Below, piece by piece: positions 17,015-25,616 of a stretch of 64,000 nucleotides of DNA (positions within the stretch are counted from its first letter, which is position 1; each line of letters starts with the position of its first letter). The translations under genes were made by a program, and so were the position numbers. Origin of the DNA: Halobellus sp. Atlit-31R (lineage in GTDB: Archaea; Halobacteriota; Halobacteria; Halobacteriales; Haloferacaceae). The notes under the pieces are model-generated. The model was not told where the DNA came from. It saw only the letters and a list, made by a program, of their open reading frames with translations, and did no database searches. The stretch lies in contig QPLR01000006.1 in NCBI GenBank assembly GCA_003665935.1, positions 1 to 64,000 on the forward strand, in the 5' to 3' direction.

Positions 17015-17773
17015 CTATCGGTATTCGAGGTTGATCTCGATGACGTTCGCCGCCTCGAGAACGAGTTCCGGAATCTCCTCTTCGAACCTGCTTCCCTTCA
17101 TACGCGTCTTCGGACCCGAGACACTGATGGCACCGACGGCTTTGTCACCGTACAGAAGCGGAGCCGCGATGCACCAGAGACGCTCGTTTCGTTCGCCCTT
17201 GTTCTGGGCATAGCCGCGTTCTCTAGTCCGGTCAAGTTCCTCGAAGAGCGCGTCGCGGTCTGTGATCGTCTGGTCGGTGTACGTGGGTAGTCCGTGCGTC
17301 TCGATGATGCCGTCTACCTCCGTCGATGGGAGCGACATCAGAATCGACTTTCCGAGGGCAGTGCAGTGTAACTCGACGCACTTTCCGGGTCTCGTATCGT
17401 GGTGAACCGCTTTCTCACCTTTCGCCTTGTGCAGGTAGATACCTTTCCCGCCTTCGGGGACCAACAGATTCGCGACCTCTCCGGTCTCCTCGGCCAAATC
17501 ATCGATGACGGGTCTTGCGATTTCGTACACGTCGTACGAGCCCCGCGTATACTCGCCGATGTGGAGGAATCGAAGGCTGGGTCGGTACCGCTCGCCGTCT
17601 TTGACAACGTAGCCCCCCTCGACGAGCGTCTGGAGGTGGTTGTGGGTCGTACTGACGGGTAGTTCCAGATAGGATGAAACGTCTGTCGCAGTCGCACCAT
17701 CGAGGTCGATAAGCGCGTCAACGATGCTGAGTGACGTTTTCGTGGCCTGTATATGATTGGTATTGGTTCTCAT
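17015..17773 (-). CDS. IclR-family transcriptional regulator
   Basis: A 252-residue regulator. The N-terminal winged helix (about 8-70, ATKTSLSIVDALIDLDGATATDV and the helix VSTTHNHLQTLVEGGYV) is followed by the IclR effector domain, with HCTALGKSILMSLP, RGYAQNKGE and AIAAPLL-like segments plus the closing AVGAISVSGP. The start at 17773 is preferred; an ATG five codons upstream is possible. It lies 73 bp downstream of ggt on the same strand and faces a catabolic gene set, so it probably controls that set. Palindromes at 19540-19561 and 27543-27562 are candidate binding sites. The ligand is unknown. Confidence 0.92.
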   Translation of the reverse strand: MRTNTNHIQATKTSLSIVDALIDLDGATATDVSSYLELPVSTTHNHLQTLVEGGYVVKDGERYRPSLRFLHIGEYTRGSYDVYEIARPVIDDLAEETGEVANLLVPEGGKGIYLHKAKGEKAVHHDTRPGKCVELHCTALGKSILMSLPSTEVDGIIETHGLPTYTDQTITDRDALFEELDRTRERGYAQNKGERNERLWCIAAPLLYGDKAVGAISVSGPKTRMKGSRFEEEIPELVLEAANVIEINLEYR

Positions 17774-17846
17774 GTTACGGAACCACATCTGGAGTAGACA
17801 TATCTCTTTCCATCAGAGCTGAATGCCTCCCCAGTCGGGAGTGACA

Positions 17847-19472
17847 TCACCAGACAGCAACAGCGCCATCTTTGCGCGGGTCGGTGCCTCCGGAGAGGGT
17901 CTGGCCGTCGTTGCGGGCAATCTGGCCCCCGCCGAAGGCTTCGGGTGACATTATTCGAACGTCGTGGCCCCTTCGAACGAGTTCTGAGACGACGCTCTCG
18001 TCGAACCGCGCTTCGACGGCAAGTGTTCCGTCGCTCCGGTATCGCCATCGTGGTTCGTCGAGAGCGGCCTGAAGTGTCGTCCCTCGATCGATCACGTTGG
18101 TCAGAACCTGCAGGTGCCCCTGGGGTTGCATGAACCCGCCCATCACACCGAACGCCATCCAGTCGCCAGGGCCGAGCCGCGCGAGCGCGGGGATGAGCGT
18201 GTGGAAGGGCCGTTTGTTCGGTTCGAGTCGGTTCGGATGCGACGGGTCGAGTGAGAAGGAACTCCCGCGGTTCTGCAGGGCGATCCCCGTTCCCGGAGCG
18301 ACGAGACCGCTCCCGAACCCTTTGAACAGCGAATTGATGTACGAGACGACATTGCCTTCGGCGTCTGCCACCGTGAGAAGAACCGTGTCCGCGTCTTCGG
18401 CGCTAGCCCCGTTTGGAACGCCCACGTCGACGTCTCTCAGGGCCGTGTCGGTGATACTGCTCGCTCGCAGCTTCGCATACGACTTCGAACCGAGTGCCGG
18501 GACGTCTTCGTATTCGGGGTCGGTGATGTAGCGGTGTCCGTCGTGAAACGCGAGCTTCATCGCTTCGACGAGCTGGTGTACTCGAATCGGTGAATCGGCC
18601 GCGTCGTCGCTCCGTACCTCCGCTGCGATGTTGAGCGCTTCGAGCACGATGAGCCCCTGGTTGTTCGGCGGCAGTTCGTACACGTCCACACCGCCGTACG
18701 ATGTTGTGACGGGGTCGACGAACTCCGGTTCGAAGCGTTTCAAATCGTCCATCGAGAGAAAGCCGCCCCCGTCGCGGACCGCGGCGACGATCCGCTCGCC
18801 GATCGGTCCCTCGTACAGCGCATCCGCGCCCTCGGTCGCGATTCGTTCGATCGTGTCACCGAGGTCGGGGAGCGTAACCACGTCACCCGTGTGGGGCGTC
18901 TTCCCGCCCGGAAGGAACACACGACGGGCATACTCGTCGTCGAAAAGCGCGTCGCCGTGACGCCACTTCTGCGAGATGAACGGCGTGACGACGAATCCGT
19001 CGCGGGCGTATCGGATCGCCGGCTCGAGAACCGTCGAGAGCGACAGCGACCCGAGCCGCTCGACGGTGGCTTCCCAGCCACGAGCAGTGCCGGGGACAGT
19101 CACCGTTTGGGCACCTCTGAGAGGCATACTCGTCGTGTCGGGGTCGAGACCCGACTCGGCAGCAAGTCGTTCGCGGACGTTCGCACGTGTCGCGTCGGCG
19201 GGCGCACCGCCGCAACTGCGTATCGCGCCAACCTCACCGCCCGCGGTCCGGTACAGCCCGAACACGTCGCCCCCGAGTCCCGTGCTCGTCGGCTCGACCA
19301 CGTTCAAAACTGCGGCAGTTGCGACGGCCGCATCGAAGGCGTTACCGCCGCTTCGGAGAATTTCGAGCCCCGCTTCGGCCGCCAGCGGTTGGCTCGTCGC
19401 AACGAGTCCGTTCCGACCGTACGCAGTCGACCGTCGCGACGAGAATCTGTCTAGGTCAGGAGTGCCATCCAT
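17847..19472 (-). CDS. ggt: Gamma-glutamyltransferase / glutathione-hydrolase family protein
   Basis: A 541-residue Ntn-hydrolase of the gamma-glutamyltranspeptidase family. N-terminal GLVATSQPLAAEAGLEIL and GGNAFDAAVA are typical. The probable cleavage site and nucleophile is Thr363 in DADTVLLTVADAEG, followed by NVVSYINSLF. The C-terminal GGFMQPQGHLQVLTN is a family hallmark. There is no signal peptide, so it resembles the cytoplasmic YwrD-like branch. Known members cleave gamma-glutamyl amides; the substrate here is unknown. It is divergent from the FAH-type hydrolase at 19577 and followed by the IclR gene, suggesting use on an imported gamma-glutamyl or cyclic amide compound. Confidence 0.9.
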   Translation of the reverse strand: MDGTPDLDRFSSRRSTAYGRNGLVATSQPLAAEAGLEILRSGGNAFDAAVATAAVLNVVEPTSTGLGGDVFGLYRTAGGEVGAIRSCGGAPADATRANVRERLAAESGLDPDTTSMPLRGAQTVTVPGTARGWEATVERLGSLSLSTVLEPAIRYARDGFVVTPFISQKWRHGDALFDDEYARRVFLPGGKTPHTGDVVTLPDLGDTIERIATEGADALYEGPIGERIVAAVRDGGGFLSMDDLKRFEPEFVDPVTTSYGGVDVYELPPNNQGLIVLEALNIAAEVRSDDAADSPIRVHQLVEAMKLAFHDGHRYITDPEYEDVPALGSKSYAKLRASSITDTALRDVDVGVPNGASAEDADTVLLTVADAEGNVVSYINSLFKGFGSGLVAPGTGIALQNRGSSFSLDPSHPNRLEPNKRPFHTLIPALARLGPGDWMAFGVMGGFMQPQGHLQVLTNVIDRGTTLQAALDEPRWRYRSDGTLAVEARFDESVVSELVRRGHDVRIMSPEAFGGGQIARNDGQTLSGGTDPRKDGAVAVW

Positions 19473-19539
19473 AGCGCTCTATCCCCGCGGCCTGTTTTCT
19501 CTGCGTCGGATGGGGACCCGAATCGCCTCGAAGAAAAAC

Positions 19540-19561
19540 TATACATAGTAGTTTATGTATA
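19540..19561. promoter_or_regulatory. Perfect palindrome over the divergent ggt / FAH promoter region
   Basis: TATACATA (19540-19547), 6-nt spacer, TATGTATA (19554-19561): two exact 8-bp arms that also provide TATA-like elements for the gene at 19577. It sits in the 104-bp gap between divergent genes of a locus that encodes an IclR regulator, and is the best operator candidate there. Confidence 0.6.
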
Positions 19562-19576
19562 TTGGTACTGCTGACC

Positions 19577-20242
19577 ATGGAAAAATTTGACCTAGAGTCG
19601 ATAGGCACGTTTGTGGCGCTCGGCGGCAGTTTCTCGACGCACAGGCGCCAAGACGCCGAACCCGAGTGGCCGATTCTCTGGACAGTACCGGACCAGACGA
19701 TCGTTCCCGAGGGTGCAAGCATCGAGATTCCGTCGTACATCGAGGACGTCGTCCCCGGGCCGGAGCCGGCGGCGATCGTCGGTGACGTCGGTGACGGACT
19801 CTGGCAGGCCACCGAAGAGGAGGCAGCGGAGGCGATAAAGGGGTTCACGATCTCGAACGACGTTACGACGAAAGGGAAGTTCCCATCCCGTCCGTACCCC
19901 GAACAGGAGGGGTCTCTCGGACGCGGCTACAAGAGTTTCCCGACGTTCAGTCCGACGCTATCTGAATACGTGGAGCTCGACCCCGCAGAACTCGACAGCG
20001 GCGTGATGGTCGAAGCGACTATCGACGACGAAACAGTCGTGTCAGGATCGACAGACACGATGGACTTCACCGTCGCCGAACTCGTCGCTCACGTCAGTAA
20101 GATCATTCGTCTCCAGGAGAACGACGTCATCTCGCTCGGAGACCCGTCGCAACCGACGGGGTTCCTCGACGACGCGAGCGAGGTCACCTGCAAGGTCGAA
20201 AAGATCGGGGAGTTAACCAACACGGTCCGGCACGTCGACTGA
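19577..20242 (+). CDS. Fumarylacetoacetate hydrolase (FAH) superfamily protein
   Basis: A 221-residue protein with FAH-fold features: an early PEWPILWTVPDQTIVPEG region, PGPEPAAIVGDVG, then GFTISNDVTTKGKFPS, the conserved YKSFPTFSPT segment, and VAELVAHVSKIIRLQENDVISLG before GDP. The family uses a divalent metal to cleave C-C bonds or decarboxylate or hydrate diketo acids; the substrate cannot be told. I chose the ATG at 19577 over a TTG five codons upstream. It is divergent from ggt with the 19540 palindrome between them, so it is probably controlled with the island. Confidence 0.82.
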   Translation: MEKFDLESIGTFVALGGSFSTHRRQDAEPEWPILWTVPDQTIVPEGASIEIPSYIEDVVPGPEPAAIVGDVGDGLWQATEEEAAEAIKGFTISNDVTTKGKFPSRPYPEQEGSLGRGYKSFPTFSPTLSEYVELDPAELDSGVMVEATIDDETVVSGSTDTMDFTVAELVAHVSKIIRLQENDVISLGDPSQPTGFLDDASEVTCKVEKIGELTNTVRHVD

Positions 20243-20332
20243 ACGGCAACGACAGGTCACGCCGAAAGTTGTGCTGGCTCGGCTGGTGCGAGGGCGTCGA
20301 GTCCGGACAAGAACATCCGACGACGACTCGAT

Positions 20333-21340
20333 TCAGGCGAACAGAACGTGCGCCACGACGAGCGTCGTCGTCGAGACGATAGCGAGACTGACGAAGGTGA
20401 GGGCCACTGGGCGAGTCCCGGCATAACGGAGCTTTGCGAGGTCCATATCGAGACCCAGGCCGGCGAACGCGAACAGGAAGAGCCACTGGTAGGCGTTCTG
20501 AAGCGACGCCTGCTGTGCTTCGGAGAACACCCCGAGGTTCGCCAGAAGCATCACGGCGGCGAATCCGACGATGAACTTCGGGAACTTCTCCCAGAGCAGC
20601 ATAGTCGACAGTCGGTTGGTGTCGCCGATCTGCGTCGCGCGTTTTCGAGCGTAGTACACCGAGTAGAGGACCACTGCAGCGCTGATGAGGAGATTGCGGG
20701 CAAGTTTCGTCAGCGTAGCCCACTGACCGGCGGTGTCGGAGTACGCGAATCCCGCCGCCGCGACCGGCCCAGTGCTGAACATACTCAGCCCCGCCCAGAT
20801 ACCGAAGACCACGTCTGAGAGACCGAGGAGGCCACCGATGGCGGGGTAGAGAAACAGCGTGACGGCATCGAAGAGGAGGATCGCCGCGACGGCGTAGGCG
20901 ATCTGTTCCTCGTCGGCGTCGATTCCGCTGGCGACGGCGACAACGGCCGAGACGCCGCAGATGCTAGCACCGGCTGCTACCAGCGAACCGATCTTCTCTG
21001 CCAGTCCGAAGACGTTCCGCGCGAGAAACTCGACGAGGAGCAGCGAGAACGAGACCGTGAGCACGACGAGCAGGAGGATGGTCGGGCCGGCTCCCAACAC
21101 CGCATCGATGGCGAGTTTCGCCCCCATCAACACGATACCGACCTCCAAGAGTAGTTTATGCCGGGCGACTCCGGGCGCGGCGACGGGCGGTATACCGACG
21201 GTGTTCGTCGCGACGGCCCCGAGAACGATAGCAGCGATGAGGTGGTTGATAGCCGGAACGGACTCCGTGAGGAGTCTCGCGACGAGTCCGACGGCGAGGA
21301 GGAGCGCCAAGCCGGGGACGACCCTCCTGAACGGGTTCAT
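20333..21340 (-). CDS. YeiH/UPF0324 family membrane transporter (putative sulfite/sulfate exporter)
   Basis: A 335-residue, roughly ten-span membrane protein of the PF03601 family. Motifs include INHLIAAIVLGAVATNT, KLLLEVGIVLMGAKLAID, the GASICGVSAVVAVASGI signature and LFAFAGLGLDMDLAKLRY. Members are proposed anion exporters and some accompany organosulfonate degradation operons, where they are thought to release sulfite or sulfate; direct evidence is limited. The start MNPFRR at 21340 lies 4 bp after a possible small membrane gene. The gene is convergent with the FAH gene. Confidence 0.88.
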   Translation of the reverse strand: MNPFRRVVPGLALLLAVGLVARLLTESVPAINHLIAAIVLGAVATNTVGIPPVAAPGVARHKLLLEVGIVLMGAKLAIDAVLGAGPTILLLVVLTVSFSLLLVEFLARNVFGLAEKIGSLVAAGASICGVSAVVAVASGIDADEEQIAYAVAAILLFDAVTLFLYPAIGGLLGLSDVVFGIWAGLSMFSTGPVAAAGFAYSDTAGQWATLTKLARNLLISAAVVLYSVYYARKRATQIGDTNRLSTMLLWEKFPKFIVGFAAVMLLANLGVFSEAQQASLQNAYQWLFLFAFAGLGLDMDLAKLRYAGTRPVALTFVSLAIVSTTTLVVAHVLFA

Positions 21341-21344
21341 CTGA

Positions 21345-21500
21345 TCACCACGGAATCGACAGTCCGACCGAGACGGCACCAGCAATCAGTCCGCCGATGG
21401 TCGTCGCCCGCCACCCCCTGTCGGCGGTCACCCACGTCTTCGAGATCCGATTCCAAGCACTCTCGGCGTACTCTCCGGTGGTCGAGCCTATTGCTAACAT
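21345..21500 (-). CDS. Small membrane protein upstream of the YeiH-type exporter
   Basis: A short ORF ending 4 bp before the exporter start. From the ATG at 21500 it encodes 51 residues: a polar N-terminal half (GEYAESAWNRISKTWVTADR) and one hydrophobic helix (ATTIGGLIAGAVSVGLSIPW). A TATA box on the minus strand (21538-21546) would place the transcript start about 17 nt before this ATG; an ATG nine codons earlier would barely be transcribed. Close coupling and the promoter support a real gene. Family unknown. Confidence 0.45.
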   Translation of the reverse strand: MLAIGSTTGEYAESAWNRISKTWVTADRGWRATTIGGLIAGAVSVGLSIPW

Positions 21501-21753
21501 CGGTAGTTCGTACCCGTAGGAATTCATCCCCGCACTCGTATATAAAGATATATTCCACCTAGGCCATCGAACGAATTTTTTCGCGATTTCAAGCGCCGAA
21601 CGCTTCCTTCTCGAACGGATTCAGCCACGTCGAGCCGCAAAACGTCGGAAATCGGCTCTAAGCACTCACTGTCCGGCTGGATACTCCGGACAAGGTGCTA
21701 TCGTAGGCCCACCCGAAATCATTATCTTTCCTCCACGCGCGTCGTAGATAGAT

Positions 21754-22743
21754 ATGCCACAGGATATGCTGGACCTCGAGATGGTACGGGCGTCGACGGC
21801 AATCGTCGAACAGTGTCTGAGCGTCGAAGAAGGCGAAGAGGTACTCGTCGTCACCGATCCGCGGAAGACCGGTGTCGCGAGGAGTATCGCGACCGCGGCG
21901 ACGGCCGCCGGCGCAAATACGGTCATCGCGACGATGCCGCTGCTGGAGAGTCACGGGAACGAACCGCCGGCGACGGTCACCGAGGCGATGGTGGCGGCGG
22001 ACGTGGTGTTCACCTGTACGACGAAGGCGATCACACACACCCGAGCACGGCTTCGGGCCGCCGAGAACGGCGTCCGAACCGGAATCCTTCGGAGCGTCAC
22101 CGAGGATATGATGGTCGAGGGAGCGATGTCCGTGGACTTCGAAGAACTCCGGCGACAGACGGAAGCGCTCGCCGAAATTCTCGGAGGAGCAAGCGAAGGG
22201 ACAGTCACCAGCGACAATGGCACGGACGTGACGTTCAGCTTGGACGGAAACCAGGCGTTCTCCCTCGACGGCTACTTCCACGAGGAGTACGGGTTCGCGA
22301 CGCTTCCGCCGGGTGAATCACCGACTCACCCCGTCGAAGGGACGACCCAGGGAACGATCGTCATCGACGTCTCGATGGACAACGTCGGCCAGTTGGACGA
22401 TCCGATCCAGCTCGCGGTCGAAGACGGATTCGTCACCGAGGTCTCCGGTGGTGACGAGGCACACCAGTTACGACAGCTCCTCGACCGGAGTGACGAGAAC
22501 GCGGGGAACATCGCCGAGTTCGCGATCGGCACGAATCCGAAGGCGAAGCTCATCGGCAACCTCGCGGAGGACAAGAAACTCGCCGGCACAGTGCACTTCG
22601 CCATCGGCGACAACGAGTCGCTGGGAGGATCGACCCAGAGTGCGATCCACCTCGACGGCGTGATTCGGTCGCCGACCGTGACGCTCGACGGGGAGGTGGT
22701 CGTCGACGACGGTCGACTCCGCACGGAACTGCTCGACGAGTGA
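21754..22743 (+). CDS. M29 aminopeptidase-like / NicX-like metalloenzyme
   Basis: A 329-residue protein of the leucyl-aminopeptidase (M29) superfamily, which also contains NicX, the 2,5-dihydroxypyridine 5,6-dioxygenase. The C-terminal hallmark is visible: NIAEFAIGTNPKAKLIGN, then HFAIGDNESLGGSTQSAIHLDG and a closing PTVTLDGEVVV. Glu, His and Asp in these segments normally bind the metal. The N-terminal half binds neither nucleotide nor membrane. Whether it is a peptidase or a ring-cleaving oxygenase cannot be decided from sequence. The stop overlaps the next start (TGATG), so it works with the enolase-family enzyme at 22743. Confidence 0.75.
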   Translation: MPQDMLDLEMVRASTAIVEQCLSVEEGEEVLVVTDPRKTGVARSIATAATAAGANTVIATMPLLESHGNEPPATVTEAMVAADVVFTCTTKAITHTRARLRAAENGVRTGILRSVTEDMMVEGAMSVDFEELRRQTEALAEILGGASEGTVTSDNGTDVTFSLDGNQAFSLDGYFHEEYGFATLPPGESPTHPVEGTTQGTIVIDVSMDNVGQLDDPIQLAVEDGFVTEVSGGDEAHQLRQLLDRSDENAGNIAEFAIGTNPKAKLIGNLAEDKKLAGTVHFAIGDNESLGGSTQSAIHLDGVIRSPTVTLDGEVVVDDGRLRTELLDE

Positions 22744-23900
22744 TGGCTCCCGATCGCACGAGGGCGAAACCGGCCCCGATGGAGATCGAGTCGGTCCGTG
22801 TAGTCAGACTCTCCGTACCGATGAGTGGGTCGTTCGGAAGCGCACACCACCGCGATTTCACTACGATGGAGTCCGTACTGGTGGTTCTCGACACGGGAGA
22901 CGGCGTCCGTGGCGTCGGGACGGCCGACGCGACGCCCGGATACTCCGTCCAGACCCACGACGACATCGAAGCGTCGCTTCGGTCCGAGATACTGCCGTCA
23001 CTCCTCGGCGACCCGCCAGCGCATCCGAACGGGTTGCTGGCGTGTCTCGCACAGTTCGAGACGGCACCAAATGCGGCGTGTGCCGTCGAGATGGCGTACT
23101 TAGACGCGTACTGTCGCCGCCGCGGGGAGCGACTCACCGACCTGTTGTGGGGGACGACGCGGCGGCAGCTCCCGCTCAACGGATGGGTGGGAATCGGGGA
23201 CCCCGGTCAGATGGCCGACGATGCCCGCTCGTGGAAAGAGCGCGGCTACGAGTCGTTGAAGATAAAACTCTCCGGAGAGCCCATACGCGACATCGAGCGG
23301 GTACGGGCCGTCTGCAAGGCTGTCGGAGACAGTGTCGCAGTTCGAGCGGATGTGAACGCCGGATACACCGTCGACGAGGCGATACGCGTCGCACGGGCGG
23401 TCGAAGACCTCCCCGTCGTCCACCTGGAACAACCGGTCGCGAAGGCTGATCTCGACGGCCTCGCCCGCGTCACGGCGGCGACGAGCACGAGCATAATGGC
23501 CGACGAATGTATCATCACGCCAGCCGACGCGCTCGACGTGATCCGACGAGAGGCCGCCGACCGGATCAAAATCAAGATACTCCGGATGGGCGGCGTCCTT
23601 CGAACGCGGCAAGTGCTCGACGCGGCGGCGCTCGCGGGCGTCGAGTGCGTCCTCGGACACGGGTTCGGGTTGACGCCAGCGACGAGTGCGGAACTCCAGC
23701 TGGCAGCGGCACACGACAACGTGTTCGGCCCCGTGGAAAGCGTCGGTCCACTGAAGATGACCGGCGAGCCATTCGACAGCCTGACCATCGAAGCCGGGCG
23801 TGCGACGCTCCCCGATGGGCCGGGTCTCGGGATCGAGCTTCGGGAGGGTGAAGACGCACTGGACGAGTACGCCACGTCCGCGTGGCGTATCACCCCGTGA
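22743..23900 (+). CDS. Enolase-superfamily enzyme, muconate-lactonizing subgroup
   Basis: A 385-residue enzyme. The N-terminal capping domain carries RLSVPMSGSFGSAHHRDF. The barrel has the MLE-subgroup set: K173-x-K175 (LKIKLSG), metal ligands D203 (RADVNAGY), E229 (HLEQPV) and D254 (MADECI), and K276/K278 on the opposite face (KIKILRMGG). Such enzymes are cycloisomerases, dipeptide epimerases, N-acylamino-acid racemases or o-succinylbenzoate synthases. It overlaps the M29-like gene by one base. Next to ggt and a peptidase-like enzyme, an amino-acid-derivative epimerase is as likely as a lactonizing enzyme. Confidence 0.88.
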   Translation: MAPDRTRAKPAPMEIESVRVVRLSVPMSGSFGSAHHRDFTTMESVLVVLDTGDGVRGVGTADATPGYSVQTHDDIEASLRSEILPSLLGDPPAHPNGLLACLAQFETAPNAACAVEMAYLDAYCRRRGERLTDLLWGTTRRQLPLNGWVGIGDPGQMADDARSWKERGYESLKIKLSGEPIRDIERVRAVCKAVGDSVAVRADVNAGYTVDEAIRVARAVEDLPVVHLEQPVAKADLDGLARVTAATSTSIMADECIITPADALDVIRREAADRIKIKILRMGGVLRTRQVLDAAALAGVECVLGHGFGLTPATSAELQLAAAHDNVFGPVESVGPLKMTGEPFDSLTIEAGRATLPDGPGLGIELREGEDALDEYATSAWRITP

Positions 23901-23963
23901 GGTGACGGCTGGAAGTGGGAGGCGGCGCTTCCAGCACCAGTCGACGAGGGCAAACCAGGGCTG

Positions 23964-25424
23964 TCAACCGAGCAGCGGCCAGTAGAACGTCCACGCGAGC
24001 GTTATCGCCACAGCCGCGAAGACGAGGTTCGCGACGCCGAGCGCGAGCACGTCGGTCGTCGTGGGGGTCGTGTGATCCTCGGTTATCAGGAGGACCGTCG
24101 GGAGGTGAAACGGGAGGAGCGTCGTGGACCCGGCGACGATGACGGCAGAGAGCGCCAGCCAGAGCGGGTCGACACCGACTACGGCCGAAAGCGAGAGCGT
24201 GACCGGAAGCGTTGCAGCGAGGCAGGCAGAGGCCGTCGAGAAGAACAGCCGGACCGCAAACACGAACCCGAGGATGGCGACGACGGCGGCCGGCTGGGAG
24301 AGCAGTTGAATCGGAACGACGCGGACGAGCACGTCGACCAGAGCCGAGATCGCGCCGGTCGACTCCATAACTTTCGTGAGCGAGAAGACACCGCCGAACA
24401 AGAGGAGGATGTCCCAGTTGACTGCGCGAACGTCGTCTGTGGTGATGATGTCGATGCGAGGTGCAGCGAGGAAACACACCGCGAGTAGCGGCGGAACGAT
24501 ACTCGAGAGCCCCAGAATCGAGCCGAGCGCCCACAGGAGGATCGTCGCGGCCATCACACCGCCCACGAGGCGCTGTTCTCGCGTGAAAGAGTGACGCATA
24601 TCGGAGGCGTCGTCGTCCCCGTCGTGAGTGCTAGTGGCGGCGATACGGTGATCGACGCCGGCACTCTCTCCCACACGCGGGGAGGTGTCGTCGTCGATGC
24701 GAAAGAGGCGTGAGATCGTGAGCGCCCCGAGCACGTAGACGATGACCACGGGTGGAGTCATAAAGAGGAACCACTCGAGCCACGTGAGGGGAGTCGCCGT
24801 CCGAATGATCTCCGAGGAGAGGATCGCCATTCCACCCCCGGTCATAATCATCAGCGACGCGATCGGGTTGAGCTGGCCGAGCAGGAGAAACGACGACGAC
24901 TGAAACGGATCGGTCGGTTCGAGCCCGTACTGCTCGCCGAGTTGCTCGACGATCGGAACGAACGTGACTGTCCGGGCGATTCCGGACGGCATAAACAGCG
25001 AGAGGACGAGAATGTCCCTCGCGAGCAACCAGAACGACCGGCGCGGTGTACTCGAACTGGAGAGCAATCGCGAGGCCACGTACGTGTCGATGTCGACTTT
25101 CGTGATCGCTTGGCCGAGGACCAAAAGCAGGAACATAAAGAACACGAGTCGGGTAGCGAAGCCCGCCGCCGCGTCCGCGAACGTCTCGGTCACACCCAAC
25201 GCGACGAGGAGGGTGACGCTCGCCACGCTCACGACCGAAAGCGGGAGCGGTTTCGTCAGCCAGAGGACGATCGCGAAGCAGAACACGGATATCGCACCCT
25301 GTGCGCGATAGTCGATGCCCAGTGGGAGGGAGATACCGACGACGAGAGCCGCGAGCCCCCAGCCGAGCCCGAAGACTCTGCTGTGAAAGAGTGTGAGCAG
25401 ACGTCGTCGTGAGTTGGTGGACAC
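23964..25424 (-). CDS. SLC13/DASS-type anion:sodium symporter
   Basis: About 486 residues with roughly 11-12 membrane spans. It starts at a GTG at 25424 just before the first span; the frame is open to an ATG at 25586, but that extra part lacks haloarchaeal protein character and overlaps the neighbour's promoter area. Features include LTKPLPLSVVSVASVTLL, FMPSGIARTVTFVPIVEQLG, the LNPIASLMIMTGGG hairpin and, in the second half, FSTASACLAATLPVTLSL. The family imports di- or tricarboxylates, sulfate or similar anions with Na+. A hydrophilic loop splits the two halves. It is convergent with the enolase gene and probably feeds the same pathway. Confidence 0.85.
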   Translation of the reverse strand: MSTNSRRRLLTLFHSRVFGLGWGLAALVVGISLPLGIDYRAQGAISVFCFAIVLWLTKPLPLSVVSVASVTLLVALGVTETFADAAAGFATRLVFFMFLLLVLGQAITKVDIDTYVASRLLSSSSTPRRSFWLLARDILVLSLFMPSGIARTVTFVPIVEQLGEQYGLEPTDPFQSSSFLLLGQLNPIASLMIMTGGGMAILSSEIIRTATPLTWLEWFLFMTPPVVIVYVLGALTISRLFRIDDDTSPRVGESAGVDHRIAATSTHDGDDDASDMRHSFTREQRLVGGVMAATILLWALGSILGLSSIVPPLLAVCFLAAPRIDIITTDDVRAVNWDILLLFGGVFSLTKVMESTGAISALVDVLVRVVPIQLLSQPAAVVAILGFVFAVRLFFSTASACLAATLPVTLSLSAVVGVDPLWLALSAVIVAGSTTLLPFHLPTVLLITEDHTTPTTTDVLALGVANLVFAAVAITLAWTFYWPLLG

Positions 25425-25616
25425 GGGTACACCTGAACTGAGCGTTCGTACTGGCGGTGCGATTCTCGTTCGTCTACCTACGCCGCGTGCACGCGATAAA
25501 AGAGTTGCTACGGCTGAAAACCCGTCAAAAGGCAGAACCGAAGGCCGCCTCGCATCGACGGCACCCGAAGAGGACCGTGGTAACATTTAACTTATTCACA
25601 GGTGTGTCCGAGATAG

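Noticed and set aside
23964-25586. Use of the ATG at 25586 as the SLC13 start
   Set aside because: The extra 54 residues are basic and Ser/Arg-rich without haloarchaeal character, and reach into the promoter area of the gene at 25617; the GTG at 25424 directly before the first span fits better.
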